Source of the DNA: Megaustenia siamemsis
Lineage: Eukaryota; Mollusca; Gastropoda; Stylommatophora; Ariophantidae
Length of the DNA stretch: 64,000 nt
Reading direction: 5' to 3'
Assembly (NCBI GenBank): GCA_032433765.1
Contig: JAVIAB010000046.1
Location: 66,493,681 to 66,557,680 of the forward strand
Shown here: in pieces, positions 47,901-61,975 of the stretch
How positions within the stretch are numbered: position 1 is the stretch's first letter
Layout of the letters: every line of letters starts with the position of its first letter
Position numbers and translations under genes: made by a program
Notes under the pieces: model-generated
What the model saw: only the letters and a program-made list of their open reading frames with translations
Told to the model about the DNA's origin: nothing
The model's database searches: none

Positions 47901-50900
47901 ATGGTCAGGTCCTGAGCTTGGCTGTCCCAGTTGTTTGCATATATTGAGAGGAAATGAGACTATTTACCTTGACTCAATGGTCAGGTCCTGAGCTTGGCTG
48001 TCCCAATTGTTTGCATATATTGAGAGGAAATGAGACTATTTACCTTGACACAATGGTCAGGTCCTGAGCTAGGCTGTCCCAATTGTTTGCATATATTGAG
48101 AGGAAATGAGACTATTTACCTTGACTCAATGGTCAGGTCCTGAGCTAGGCTGTCCCAATTGTTTGCATATATTGAGAGGAAATGAGACTATTTACCTTGA
48201 CACAATGGTCAGGTCCTGAGCTAGGCTGTCCCAGTTGTTTGCATATATTGAGAGGAAATGAGACTATTTACCTTGACACAATGGTCAGGTCCTGAGCTAG
48301 GCTGTCCCAATTGTTTGCATATATTGAGAGGAAATGAGACTATTTACCTTGACACAATGGTCAGGTCCTGAGCTTGGCTGTCCCAATTGTTTGCATATAT
48401 TGAGAGGAAATGAGACTATTTACCTTGACACAATGGTCAGGTCCTGAGCTAGGCTGTCCCAATTGTTTGCATATATTGAGAGGAAATGAGACTATTTACC
48501 TTGACTCAATGGTCAGGTCCTGAGCTAGGCTGTCCCAATTGTTTGCATATATTGAGAGGAAATGAGACTATTTACCTTGACACAATGGTCAGGTCCTGAG
48601 CTTGGCTGTCCCAGTTTATTGTTTGCATATATTGAGAGGAAATGAGACTATTTACCTTGACACAATGGTCAGGTCATAGAACCTGGAGTGAGCTTGGCTG
48701 TCCCAGTTTATTGTTTGCATATATTGAGAGGAAATGAGACTATTTACCTTGACACAATGGTCAGGTCCTGAGCTAGGCTGTCCCAGTTGTTTGCATATAT
48801 TGAGAGGAAATGAGACTATTTACCTTGACACAATGGTCAGGTCCTAGAACCTGGAGTGAGCTAGGCTGTCCCAGTTGTTTGCATATATTGAGAGGAAATG
48901 AGACTATTTACCTTGACACAATGGTCAGGTCCTGAGCTAGGCTGTCCCAGTTGTTTGCATATATTGAGAGGAAATGAGACTATTTACCTTGACACAATGG
49001 TCAGGTCCTGAGCTAGGCTGTCCCAGTTGTTTGCATATATTGAGAGGAAATGAGACTATTTACCTTGACACAATGGTCAGGTCCTGAGCTAGGCTGTCCC
49101 AGTTGTTTGCATATATTGAGAGGAAATGAGACTATTTACCTTGACTCAATGGTCAGGTCCTGAGCTTGGCTGTCCCAGTTGTTTGCATATATTGAGAGGA
49201 AATGAGACTATTTACCTTGACACAATGGTCAGGTCCTGAGCTTGGCTGTCCCAGTTGTTTGCATATATTGAGAGGAAATGAGACTATTTACCTTGACTCA
49301 ATGGTCAGGTCCTGAGCTTGGCTGTCCCAGTTTATTGTTTGCATATATTGAGAGGAAATGAGACTATTTACCTTGACACAATGGTCAGGTCCTAGAACCT
49401 GGAGTGAGCTAGGCTGTCCCAGTTGTTTGCATATATTGAGAGGAAATGAGACTATTTACCTTGACTCAATGGTCAGGTCCTGAGCTTGGCTGTCCCAATT
49501 TATTGTTTGCATATATTGAGAGGAAATGAGACTATTTACCTTGACACAATGGTCAGGTCCTGAGCTAGGCTGTCCCAGTTGTTTGCATATATTGAGAGGA
49601 AATGAGACTATTTACCTTGACACAATGGTCAGGTCCTGAGCTAGGCTGTCCCAATTGTTTGCATATATTGAGAGGAAATGAGACTATTTACCTTGACACA
49701 ATGGTCAGGTCCTGAGCTTGGCTGTCCCAATTGTTTGCATATATTGAGAGGAAATGAGACTATTTACCTTGACTCAATGGTCAGGTCCTGAGCTTGGCTG
49801 TCCCAATTGTTTGCATATATTGAGAGGAAATGAGACTATTTACCTTGACTCAATGGTCAGGTCCTGAGCTTGGCTGTCCCAGTTTATTGTTTGCATATAT
49901 TGAGAGGAAATGAGACTATTTACCTTGACTCAATGGTCAGGTCCTGAGCTTGGCTGTCCCAATTGTTTGCATATATTGAGAGGAAATGAGACTATTTACC
50001 TTGACTCAATGGTCAGGTCCTGAGCTTGGCTGTCCCAATTGTTTGCATATATTGAGAGGAAATGAGACTATTTACCTTGACACAATGGTCAGGTCCTGAG
50101 CTTGGCTGTCCCAATTGTTTGCATATATTGAGAGGAAATGAGACTATTTACCTTGACTCAATGGTCAGGTCCTGAGCTTGGCTGTCCCAATTGTTTGCAT
50201 ATATTGAGAGGAAATGAGACTATTTACCTTGACTCAATGGTCAGGTCCTGAGCTTGGCTGTCCCAGTTTATTGTTTGCATATATTGAGAGGAAATGAGAC
50301 TATTTACCTTGACTCAATGGTCAGGTCCTGAGCTTGGCTGTCCCAATTGTTTGCATATATTGAGAGGAAATGAGACTATTTACCTTGACTCAATGGTCAG
50401 GTCCTGAGCTTGGCTGTCCCAATTGTTTGCATATATTGAGAGGAAATGAGACTATTTACCTTGACTCAATGGTCAGGTCCTGAGCTTGGCTGTCCCAATT
50501 GTTTGCATATATTGAGAGGAAATGAGACTATTTACCTTGACTCAATGGTCAGGTCCTGAGCTTGGCTGTCCCAGTTGTTTGCATATATTGAGAGGAAATG
50601 AGACTATTTACCTTGACTCAATGGTCAGGTCCTGAGCTAGGCTGTCCCAGTTGTTTGCATATATTGAGAGGAAATGAGACTATTTACCTTGACTCAATGG
50701 TCAGGTCCTGAGCTTGGCTGTCCCAATTGTTTGCATATATTGAGAGGAAATGAGACTATTTACCTTGACTCAATGGTCAGGTCCTGAGCTTGGCTGTCCC
50801 AGTTGTTTGCATATATTGAGAGGAAATGAGACTATTTACCTTGACTCAATGGTCAGGTCCTGAGCTAGGCTGTCCCAGTTGTTTGCATATATTGAGAGGA

Positions 50901-53900
50901 AATGAGACTATTTACCTTGACTCAATGGTCAGGTCCTGAGCTTGGCTGTCCCAGTTGTTTGCATATATTGAGAGGAAATGAGACTATTTACCTTGACTCA
51001 ATGGTCAGGTCCTGAGCTTGGCTGTCCCAATTGTTTGCATATATTGAGAGGAAATGAGACTATTTACCTTGACTCAATGGTCAGGTCCTGAGCTTGGCTG
51101 TCCCAATTGTTTGCATATATTGAGAGGAAATGAGACTATTTACCTTGACACAATGGTCAGGTCCTGAGCTTGGCTGTCCCAGTTGTTTGCATATATTGAG
51201 AGGAAATGAGACTATTTACCTTGACTCAATGGTCAGGTCCTGAGCTTGGCTGTCCCAGTTGTTTGCATATATTGAGAGGAAATGAGACTATTTACCTTGA
51301 CTCAATGGTCAGGTCCTGAGCTAGGCTGTCCCAGTTTATTGTTTGCATATATTGAGAGGAAATGAGACTATTTACCTTGACTCAATGGTCAGGTCCTGAG
51401 CTTGGCTGTCCCAATTGTTTGCATATATTGAGAGGAAATGAGACTATTTACCTTGACTCAATGGTCAGGTCCTGAGCTAGGCTGTCCCAGTTTATTGTTT
51501 GCATATATTGAGAGGAAATGAGACTATTTACCTTGACACAATGGTCAGGTCCTAGAACCTGGAGTGAGCTTGGCTGTCCCAGTTGTTTGCATATATTGAG
51601 AGGAAATGAGACTATTTACCTTGACACAATGGTCAGGTCCTGAGCTTGGCTGTCCCAATTGTTTGCATATATTGAGAGGAAATGAGACTATTTACCTTGA
51701 CACAATGGTCAGGTCTAGAACCTGGAGTGAGCTTGGCTGTCCCAGTTGTTTGCATATATTGAGAGGAAATGAGACTATTTACCTTGACACAATGGTCAGG
51801 TCCTGAGCTTGGCTGTCCCAATTGTTTGCATATATTGAGAGGAAATGAGACTATTTACCTTGACACAATGGTCAGGTCCTAGAACCTGGAGTGAGCTTGG
51901 CTGTCCCAGTTGTTTGCATATATTGAGAGGAAATGAGACTATTTACCTTGACTCAATGGTCAGGTCCTGAGCTTGGCTGTCCCAGTTGTTTGCATATATT
52001 GAGAGGAAATGAGACTATTTACCTTGACTCAATGGTCAGGTCCTGAGCTTGGCTGTCCCAATTGTTTGCATATATTGAGAGGAAATGAGACTATTTACCT
52101 TGACACAATGGTCAGGTCCTGAGCTAGGCTGTCCCAATTGTTTGCATATATTGAGAGGAAATGAGACTATTTACCTTGACTCAATGGTCAGGTCCTGAGC
52201 TAGGCTGTCCCAATTGTTTGCATATATTGAGAGGAAATGAGACTATTTACCTTGACACAATGGTCAGGTCCTGAGCTAGGCTGTCCCAGTTGTTTGCATA
52301 TATTGAGAGGAAATGAGACTATTTACCTTGACACAATGGTCAGGTCCTGAGCTAGGCTGTCCCAATTGTTTGCATATATTGAGAGGAAATGAGACTATTT
52401 ACCTTGACACAATGGTCAGGTCCTGAGCTTGGCTGTCCCAATTGTTTGCATATATTGAGAGGAAATGAGACTATTTACCTTGACACAATGGTCAGGTCCT
52501 GAGCTAGGCTGTCCCAATTGTTTGCATATATTGAGAGGAAATGAGACTATTTACCTTGACTCAATGGTCAGGTCCTGAGCTAGGCTGTCCCAATTGTTTG
52601 CATATATTGAGAGGAAATGAGACTATTTACCTTGACACAATGGTCAGGTCCTGAGCTTGGCTGTCCCAATTGTTTGCATATATTGAGAGGAAATGAGACT
52701 ATTTACCTTGACACAATGGTCAGGTCCTAGAACCTGGAGTGAGCTTGGCTGTCCCAGTTATTGTTTGCATATATTGAGAGGAAATGAGACTATTTACCTT
52801 GACACAATGGTCAGGTCCTGAGCTAGGCTGTCCCAGTTGTTTGCATATATTGAGAGGAAATGAGACTATTTACCTTGACACAATGGTCAGGTCCTAGAAC
52901 CTGGAGTGAGCTAGGCTGTCCCAGTTGTTTGCATATATTGAGAGGAAATGAGACTATTTACCTTGACACAATGGTCAGGTCCTGAGCTAGGCTGTCCCAG
53001 TTGTTTGCATATATTGAGAGGAAATGAGACTATTTACCTTGACACAATGGTCAGGTCCTGAGCTAGGCTGTCCCAGTTGTTTGCATATATTGAGAGGAAA
53101 TGAGACTATTTACCTTGACACAATGGTCAGGTCCTGAGCTAGGCTGTCCCAGTTGTTTGCATATATTGAGAGGAAATGAGACTATTTACCTTGACTCAAT
53201 GGTCAGGTCCTGAGCTTGGCTGTCCCAGTTGTTTGCATATATTGAGAGGAAATGAGACTATTTACCTTGACACAATGGTCAGGTCCTGAGCTTGGCTGTC
53301 CCAGTTGTTTGCATATATTGAGAGGAAATGAGACTATTTACCTTGACTCAATGGTCAGGTCCTGAGCTTGGCTGTCCCAGTTTATTGTTTGCATATATTG
53401 AGAGGAAATGAGACTATTTACCTTGACACAATGGTCAGGTCCTAGAACCTGGAGTGAGCTAGGCTGTCCCAGTTGTTTGCATATATTGAGAGGAAATGAG
53501 ACTATTTACCTTGACACAATGGTCAGGTCCTGAGCTTGGCTGTCCCAGTTTATTGTTTGCATATATTGAGAGGAAATGAGACTATTTACCTTGACACAAT
53601 GGTCAGGTCCTGAGCTAGGCTGTCCCAGTTGTTTGCATATATTGAGAGGAAATGAGACTATTTACCTTGACACAATGGTCAGGTCCTGAGCTAGGCTGTC
53701 CCAGTTGTTTGCATATATTGAGAGGAAATGAGACTATTTACCTTGACTCAATGGTCAGGTCCTGAGCTTGGCTGTCCCAGTTTATTGTTTGCATATATTG
53801 AGAGGAAATGAGACTATTTACCTTGACACAATGGTCAGGTCCTGAGCTAGGCTGTCCCAGTTGTTTGCATATATTGAGAGGAAATGAGACTATTTACCTT

Positions 53901-56900
53901 GACACAATGGTCAGGTCCTGAGCTAGGCTGTCCCAGTTGTTTGCATATATTGAGAGGAAATGAGACTATTTACCTTGACACAATGGTCAGGTCCTGAGCT
54001 TGGCTGTCCCAGTTTATTGTTTGCATATATTGAGAGGAAATGAGACTATTTACCTTGACACAATGGTCAGGTCCTGAGCTAGGCTGTCCCAGTTGTTTGC
54101 ATATATTGAGAGGAAATGAGACTATTTACCTTGACACAATGGTCAGGTCCTGAGCTTGGCTGTCCCAGTTTATTGTTTGCATATATTGAGAGGAAATGAG
54201 ACTATTTACCTTGACACAATGGTCAGGTCATAGAACCTGGAGTGAGCTTGGCTGTCCCAGTTTATTGTTTGCATATATTGAGAGGAAATGAGACTATTTA
54301 CCTTGACACAATGGTCAGGTCCTGAGCTTGGCTGTCCCAGTTGTTTGCATATATTGAGAGGAAATGAGACTATTTACCTTGACACAATGGTCAGGTCCTG
54401 AGCTTGGCTGTCCCAATTGTTTGCATATATTGAGAGGAAATGAGACTATTTACCTTGACACAATGGTCAGGTCATAGAACCTGGAGTGAGCTTGGCTGTC
54501 CCAGTTGTTTGCATATATTGAGAGGAAATGAGACTATTTACCTTGACACAATGGTCAGGTCCTGAGCTTGGCTGTCCCAATTGTTTGCATATATTGAGAG
54601 GAAATGAGACTATTTACCTTGACACAATGGTCAGGTCATAGAACCTGGAGTGAGCTTGGCTGTCCCAGTTGTTTGCATATATTGAGAGGAAATGAGACTA
54701 TTTACCTTGACTCAATGGTCAGGTCCTGAGCTTGGCTGTCCCAGTTGTTTGCATATATTGAGAGGAAATGAGACTATTTACCTTGACTCAATGGTCAGGT
54801 CCTGAGCTTGGCTGTCCCAATTGTTTGCATATATTGAGAGGAAATGAGACTATTTACCTTGACACAATGGTCAGGTCCTGAGCTAGGCTGTCCCAATTGT
54901 TTGCATATATTGAGAGGAAATGAGACTATTTACCTTGACTCAATGGTCAGGTCCTGAGCTAGGCTGTCCCAATTGTTTGCATATATTGAGAGGAAATGAG
55001 ACTATTTACCTTGACACAATGGTCAGGTCCTGAGCTAGGCTGTCCCAGTTGTTTGCATATATTGAGAGGAAATGAGACTATTTACCTTGACACAATGGTC
55101 AGGTCCTGAGCTAGGCTGTCCCAATTGTTTGCATATATTGAGAGGAAATGAGACTATTTACCTTGACACAATGGTCAGGTCCTGAGCTTGGCTGTCCCAA
55201 TTGTTTGCATATATTGAGAGGAAATGAGACTATTTACCTTGACACAATGGTCAGGTCCTGAGCTAGGCTGTCCCAATTGTTTGCATATATTGAGAGGAAA
55301 TGAGACTATTTACCTTGACTCAATGGTCAGGTCCTGAGCTAGGCTGTCCCAATTGTTTGCATATATTGAGAGGAAATGAGACTATTTACCTTGACACAAT
55401 GGTCAGGTCCTGAGCTTGGCTGTCCCAGTTTATTGTTTGCATATATTGAGAGGAAATGAGACTATTTACCTTGACACAATGGTCAGGTCCTAGAACCTGG
55501 AGTGAGCTTGGCTGTCCCAGTTTATTGTTTGCATATATTGAGAGGAAATGAGACTATTTACCTTGACACAATGGTCAGGTCCTGAGCTAGGCTGTCCCAG
55601 TTGTTTGCATATATTGAGAGGAAATGAGACTATTTACCTTGACACAATGGTCAGGTCCTAGAACCTGGAGTGAGCTAGGCTGTCCCAGTTGTTTGCATAT
55701 ATTGAGAGGAAATGAGACTATTTACCTTGACACAATGGTCAGGTCCTGAGCTAGGCTGTCCCAGTTGTTTGCATATATTGAGAGGAAATGAGACTATTTA
55801 CCTTGACACAATGGTCAGGTCCTGAGCTAGGCTGTCCCAGTTGTTTGCATATATTGAGAGGAAATGAGACTATTTACCTTGACACAATGGTCAGGTCCTG
55901 AGCTAGGCTGTCCCAGTTGTTTGCATATATTGAGAGGAAATGAGACTATTTACCTTGACTCAATGGTCAGGTCCTGAGCTTGGCTGTCCCAGTTGTTTGC
56001 ATATATTGAGAGGAAATGAGACTATTTACCTTGACACAATGGTCAGGTCCTGAGCTTGGCTGTCCCAGTTGTTTGCATATATTGAGAGGAAATGAGACTA
56101 TTTACCTTGACTCAATGGTCAGGTCCTGAGCTTGGCTGTCCCAGTTTATTGTTTGCATATATTGAGAGGAAATGAGACTATTTACCTTGACACAATGGTC
56201 AGGTCCTAGAACCTGGAGTGAGCTAGGCTGTCCCAGTTGTTTGCATATATTGAGAGGAAATGAGACTATTTACCTTGACACAATGGTCAGGTCCTGAGCT
56301 TGGCTGTCCCAGTTTATTGTTTGCATATATTGAGAGGAAATGAGACTATTTACCTTGACACAATGGTCAGGTCCTGAGCTAGGCTGTCCCAGTTGTTTGC
56401 ATATATTGAGAGGAAATGAGACTATTTACCTTGACACAATGGTCAGGTCCTGAGCTAGGCTGTCCCAGTTGTTTGCATATATTGAGAGGAAATGAGACTA
56501 TTTACCTTGACTCAATGGTCAGGTCCTGAGCTTGGCTGTCCCAGTTTATTGTTTGCATATATTGAGAGGAAATGAGACTATTTACCTTGACACAATGGTC
56601 AGGTCCTGAGCTAGGCTGTCCCAGTTGTTTGCATATATTGAGAGGAAATGAGACTATTTACCTTGACACAATGGTCAGGTCCTGAGCTAGGCTGTCCCAG
56701 TTGTTTGCATATATTGAGAGGAAATGAGACTATTTACCTTGACACAATGGTCAGGTCCTGAGCTTGGCTGTCCCAGTTTATTGTTTGCATATATTGAGAG
56801 GAAATGAGACTATTTACCTTGACACAATGGTCAGGTCCTGAGCTAGGCTGTCCCAGTTGTTTGCATATATTGAGAGGAAATGAGACTATTTACCTTGACA

Positions 56901-59900
56901 CAATGGTCAGGTCCTGAGCTAGGCTGTCCCAGTTGTTTGCATATATTGAGAGGAAATGAGACTATTTACCTTGACTCAATGGTCAGGTCCTGAGCTTGGC
57001 TGTCCCAGTTATTGTTTGCATATATTGAGAGGAAATGAGACTATTTACCTTGACACAATGGTCAGGTCCTGAGCTTGGCTGTCCCAGTTTATTGTTTGCA
57101 TATATTGAGAGGAAATGAGACTATTTACCTTGACACAATGGTCAGGTCATAGAACCTGGAGTGAGCTTGGCTGTCCCAGTTTATTGTTTGCATATATTGA
57201 GAGGAAATGAGACTATTTACCTTGACACAATGGTCAGGTCCTGAGCTTGGCTGTCCCAGTTTATTGTTTGCATATATTGAGAGGAAATGAGACTATTTAC
57301 CTTGACACAATGGTCAGGTCCTGAGCTTGGCTGTCCCAGTTATTGTTTGCATATATTGAGAGGAAATGAGACTATTTACCTTGACACAATGGTCAGGTCC
57401 TGAGCTTGGCTGTCCCAGTTTATTGTTTGCATATATTGAGAGGAAATGAGACTATTTACCTTGACACAATGGTCAGGTCCTGAGCTTGGCTGTCCCAGTT
57501 TATTGTTTGCATATATTGAGAGGAAATGAGACTATTTACCTTGACACAATGGTCAGGTCCTGAGCTTGGCTGTCCCAGTTTATTGTTTGCATATATTGAG
57601 AGGAAATGAGACTATTTACCTTGACTCAATGGTCAGGTCCTGAGCTAGGCTGTCCCAGTTGTTTGCATATATTGAGAGGAAATGAGACTATTTACCTTGA
57701 CTCAATGGTCAGGTCCTGAGCTTGGCTGTCCCAGTTGTTTGCATATATTGAGAGGAAATGAGACTATTTACCTTGACTCAATGGTCAGGTCCTGAGCTAG
57801 GCTGTCCCAGTTTATTGTTTGCATATATTGAGAGGAAATGAGACTATTTACCTTGACTCAATGGTCAGGTCCTGAGCTAGGCTGTCCCAGTTGTTTGCAT
57901 ATATTGAGAGGAAATGAGACTATTTACCTTGACTCAATGGTCAGGTCCTGAGCTTGGCTGTCCCAGTTGTTTGCATATATTGAGAGGAAATGAGACTATT
58001 TACCTTGACTCAATGGTCAGGTCCTGAGCTAGGCTGTCCCAGTTATTGTTTGCATATATTGAGAGGAAATGAGACTATTTACCTTGACTCAATGGTCAGG
58101 TCCTGAGCTAGGCTGTCCCAGTTTATTGTTTGCATATATTGAGAGGAAATGAGACTATTTACCTTGACACAATGGTCAGGTCCTGAGCTAGGCTGTCCCA
58201 GTTGTTTGCATATATTGAGAGGAAATGAGACTATTTACCTTGACTCAATGGTCAGGTCCTGAGCTAGGCTGTCCCAGTTTATTGTTTGCATATATTGAGA
58301 GGAAATGAGACTATTTACCTTGACTCAATGGTCAGGTCCTGAGCTAGGCTGTCCCAGTTTATTGTTTGCATATATTGAGAGGAAATGAGACTATTTACCT
58401 TGACACAATGGTCAGGTCCTGAGCTTGGCTGTCCCAGTTGTTTGCATATATTGAGAGGAAATGAGACTATTTACCTTGACTCAATGGTCAGGTCCTGAGC
58501 TAGGCTGTCCCAATTGTTTGCATATATTGAGAGGAAATGAGACTATTTACCTTGACTCAATGGTCAGGTCCTGAGCTTGGCTGTCCCAATTGTTTGCATA
58601 TATTGAGAGGAAATGAGACTATTTACCTTGACTCAATGGTCAGGTCCTGAGCTAGGCTGTCCCAGTTTATTGTTTGCATATATTGAGAGGAAATGAGACT
58701 ATTTACCTTGACTCAATGGTCAGGTCCTAGAACCTGGAGTGAGCTAGGCTGTCCCAGTTGTTTGCATATATTGAGAGGAAATGAGACTATTTACCTTGAC
58801 ACAATGGTCAGGTCCTGAGCTAGGCTGTCCCAGTTTATTGTTTGCATATATTGAGAGGAAATGAGACTATTTACCTTGACACAATGGTCAGGTCCTGAGC
58901 TAGGCTGTCCCAGTTGTTTGCATATATTGAGAGGAAATGAGACTATTTACCTTGACACAATGGTCAGGTCCTGAGCTTGGCTGTCCCAGTTGTTTGCATA
59001 TATTGAGAGGAAATGAGACTATTTACCTTGACTCAATGGTCAGGTCCTGAGCTAGGCTGTCCCAGTTGTTTGCATATATTGAGAGGAAATGAGACTATTT
59101 ACCTTGACACAATGGTCAGGTCCTGAGCTTGGCTGTCCCAGTTGTTTGCATATATTGAGAGGAAATGAGACTATTTACCTTGACTCAATGGTCAGGTCCT
59201 GAGCTTGGCTGTCCCAGTTGTTTGCATATATTGAGAGGAAATGAGACTATTTACCTTGACACAATGGTCAGGTCCTGAGCTTGGCTGTCCCAGTTGTTTG
59301 CATATATTGAGAGGAAATGAGACTATTTACCTTGACTCAATGGTCAGGTCCTGAGCTTGGCTGTCCCAGTTGTTTGCATATATTGAGAGGAAATGAGACT
59401 ATTTACCTTGACACAATGGTCAGGTCCTGAGCTAGGCTGTCCCAGTTGTTTGCATATATTGAGAGGAAATGAGACTATTTACCTTGACACAATGGTCAGG
59501 TCCTGAGCTTGGCTGTCCCAGTTGTTTGCATATATTGAGAGGAAATGAGACTATTTACCTTGACTCAATGGTCAGGTCCTGAGCTTGGCTGTCCCAGTTG
59601 TTTGCATATATTGAGAGGAAATGAGACTATTTACCTTGACTCAATGGTCAGGTCCTGAGCTTGGCTGTCCCAGTTTATTGTTTGCATATATTGAGAGGAA
59701 ATGAGACTATTTACCTTGACTCAATGGTCAGGTCCTGAGCTTGGCTGTCCCAATTGTTTGCATATATTGAGAGGAAATGAGACTATTTACCTTGACTCAA
59801 TGGTCAGGTCCTGAGCTAGGCTGTCCCAGTTGTTTGCATATATTGAGAGGAAATGAGACTATTTACCTTGACACAATGGTCAGGTCCTGAGCTTGGCTGT

Positions 59901-61090
59901 CCCAGTTGTTTGCATATATTGAGAGGAAATGAGACTATTTACCTTGACACAATGGTCAGGTCCTGAGCTTGGCTGTCCCAATTGTTTGCATATATTGAGA
60001 GGAAATGAGACTATTTACCTTGACACAATGGTCAGGTCCTGAGCTAGGCTGTCCCAATTGTTTGCATATATTGAGAGGAAATGAGACTATTTACCTTGAC
60101 ACAATGGTCAGGTCCTGAGCTAGGCTGTCCCAATTGTTTGCATATATTGAGAGGAAATGAGACTATTTACCTTGACACAATGGTCAGGTCCTGAGCTTGG
60201 CTGTCCCAGTTGTTTGCATATATTGAGAGGAAATGAGACTATTTACCTTGACACAATGGTCAGGTCCTGAGCTTGGCTGTCCCAATTGTTTGCATATATT
60301 GAGAGGAAATGAGACTATTTACCTTGACACAATGGTCAGGTCCTGAGCTAGGCTGTCCCAATTGTTTGCATATATTGAGAGGAAATGAGACTATTTACCT
60401 TGACACAATGGTCAGGTCCTGAGCTAGGCTGTCCCAATTGTTTGCATATATTGAGAGGAAATGAGACTATTTACCTTGACACAATGGTCAGGTCCTGAGC
60501 TTGGCTGTCCCAGTTGTTTGCATATATTGAGAGGAAATGAGACTATTTACCTTGACTCAATGGTCAGGTCCTGAGCTAGGCTGTCCCAATTGTTTGCATA
60601 TATTGAGAGGAAATGAGACTATTTACCTTGACTCAATGGTCAGGTCCTGAACCTGGCTGTCCCAATTGTTTGCATATATTGAGAGGAAATGAGACTATTT
60701 ACCTTGACTCAATGGTCAGGTCCTGAGCTAGGCTGTCCCAGTTGTTTGCATATATTGAGAGGAAATGAGACTATTTACCTTGACACAATGGTCAGGTCCT
60801 GAGCTAGGCTGTCCCAATTGTTTGCATATATTGAGAGGAAATGAGACTATTTACCTTGACACAATGGTCAGGTCCTGAGCTTGGCTGTCCCAGTTGTTTG
60901 CATATATTGAGAGGAAATGAGACTATTTACCTTGACTCAATGGTCAGGTCCTGAGCTTGGCTGTCCCAGTTGTTTGCATATATTGAGAGGAAATGAGACT
61001 ATTTACCTTGACACAATGGTCAGGTCCTGAGCTTGGCTGTCCCAATTGTTTGCATATATTGAGAGGAAATGAGACTATTTACCTTGACTC
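47900..61090. repeat. Short-monomer domain S4, counterpart of S2, with an extra block
   Basis: 76/80-bp monomers with scattered full-length copies (about 48672, 48850, 49392, 51552, 51717, 51882, 52730, 52895, 53440, 54228, 54473, 54637, 55490, 55660, 56210, 57148 and 58730). From about 54.4 kb onward it matches S2 at a steady offset: 20321 and 54473 (34,152), 21337 and 55490 (34,153), 23000 and 57148 (34,148). The 48.5-53.4-kb stretch is an additional copy of the same kind of block, which accounts for the offset growing from 29.5 to 34.15 kb. At 51717 one base is missing (GGTCTAGAACC). Confidence 0.82.
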
Positions 61091-61975
61091 AATGGTCAGG
61101 TCCTAGAGCTGGCTGTCCCAGTTGTTTGCATATATTGAGAGGAAATGAGACTATTTACCTTGACACAATGGTCAGGTCCTAGAACCTGGCTGTCCCAGTT
61201 GTTTGCATATATTGAGAGGAAATGAGACTATTTACCTTGACACAATGGTCAGGTCCTAGAACCTGGCTGTCCCAGTTGTTTGCATATATTGAGAGGAAAT
61301 GAGACTATTTACCTTGACACAATGGTCAGGTCCTGAGCTTGGCTGTCCCAATTGTTTGCATATATTGAGAGGAAATGAGACTATTTACCTTGACACAATG
61401 GTCAGGTCCTAGAACCTGGCTGTCCCAGTTGTTTGCATATATTGAGAGGAAATGAGACTATTTACCTTGACACAATGGTCAGGTCCTAGAACCTGGCTGT
61501 CCCAGTTGTTTGCATATATTGAGAGGAAATGAGACTATTTACCTTGACACAATGGTCAGGTCCTGAACCTGGCTGTCCCAGTTGTTTGCATATATTGAGA
61601 GGAAATGAGACTATTTACCTTGACACAATGGTCAGGTCCTAGAACCTGGCTGTCCCAGTTGTTTGCATATATTGAGAGGAAATGAGACTATTTACCTTGA
61701 CACAATGGTCAGGTCCTGAGCTTGGCTGTCCCAATTGTTTGCATATATTGAGAGGAAATGAGACTATTTACCTTGACACAATGGTCAGGTCCTGAGCTGG
61801 CTGTCCCAGTTGTTTGCATATATTGAGAGGAAATGAGACTATTTACCTTGACACAATGGTCAGGTCCTGAGCTGGCTGTCCCAGTTGTTTGCATATATTG
61901 AGAGGAAATGAGACTATTTACCTTGACACAATGGTCAGGTCCTAGAACCTGGCTGTCCCAGTTGTTTGCATATAT
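61090..61975. repeat. CCTGGCTG-class monomer cluster 3, counterpart of 26.72-27.53 kb
   Basis: 75-77-bp monomers with AGAACCTGGCTG (about 61180, 61257, 61411, 61487, 61640 and 61944), GAACCTGG (61563), AGAGCTGGCTG (61106) and two 75-bp GAGCTGGCTG copies (about 61796 and 61870). The latter keep a 61-codon minus-strand frame open (61709-61894), which I treat as incidental. The position relative to the following CCCATTTGTTTGC monomer (62729) parallels cluster 1 and 28273. Confidence 0.9.
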
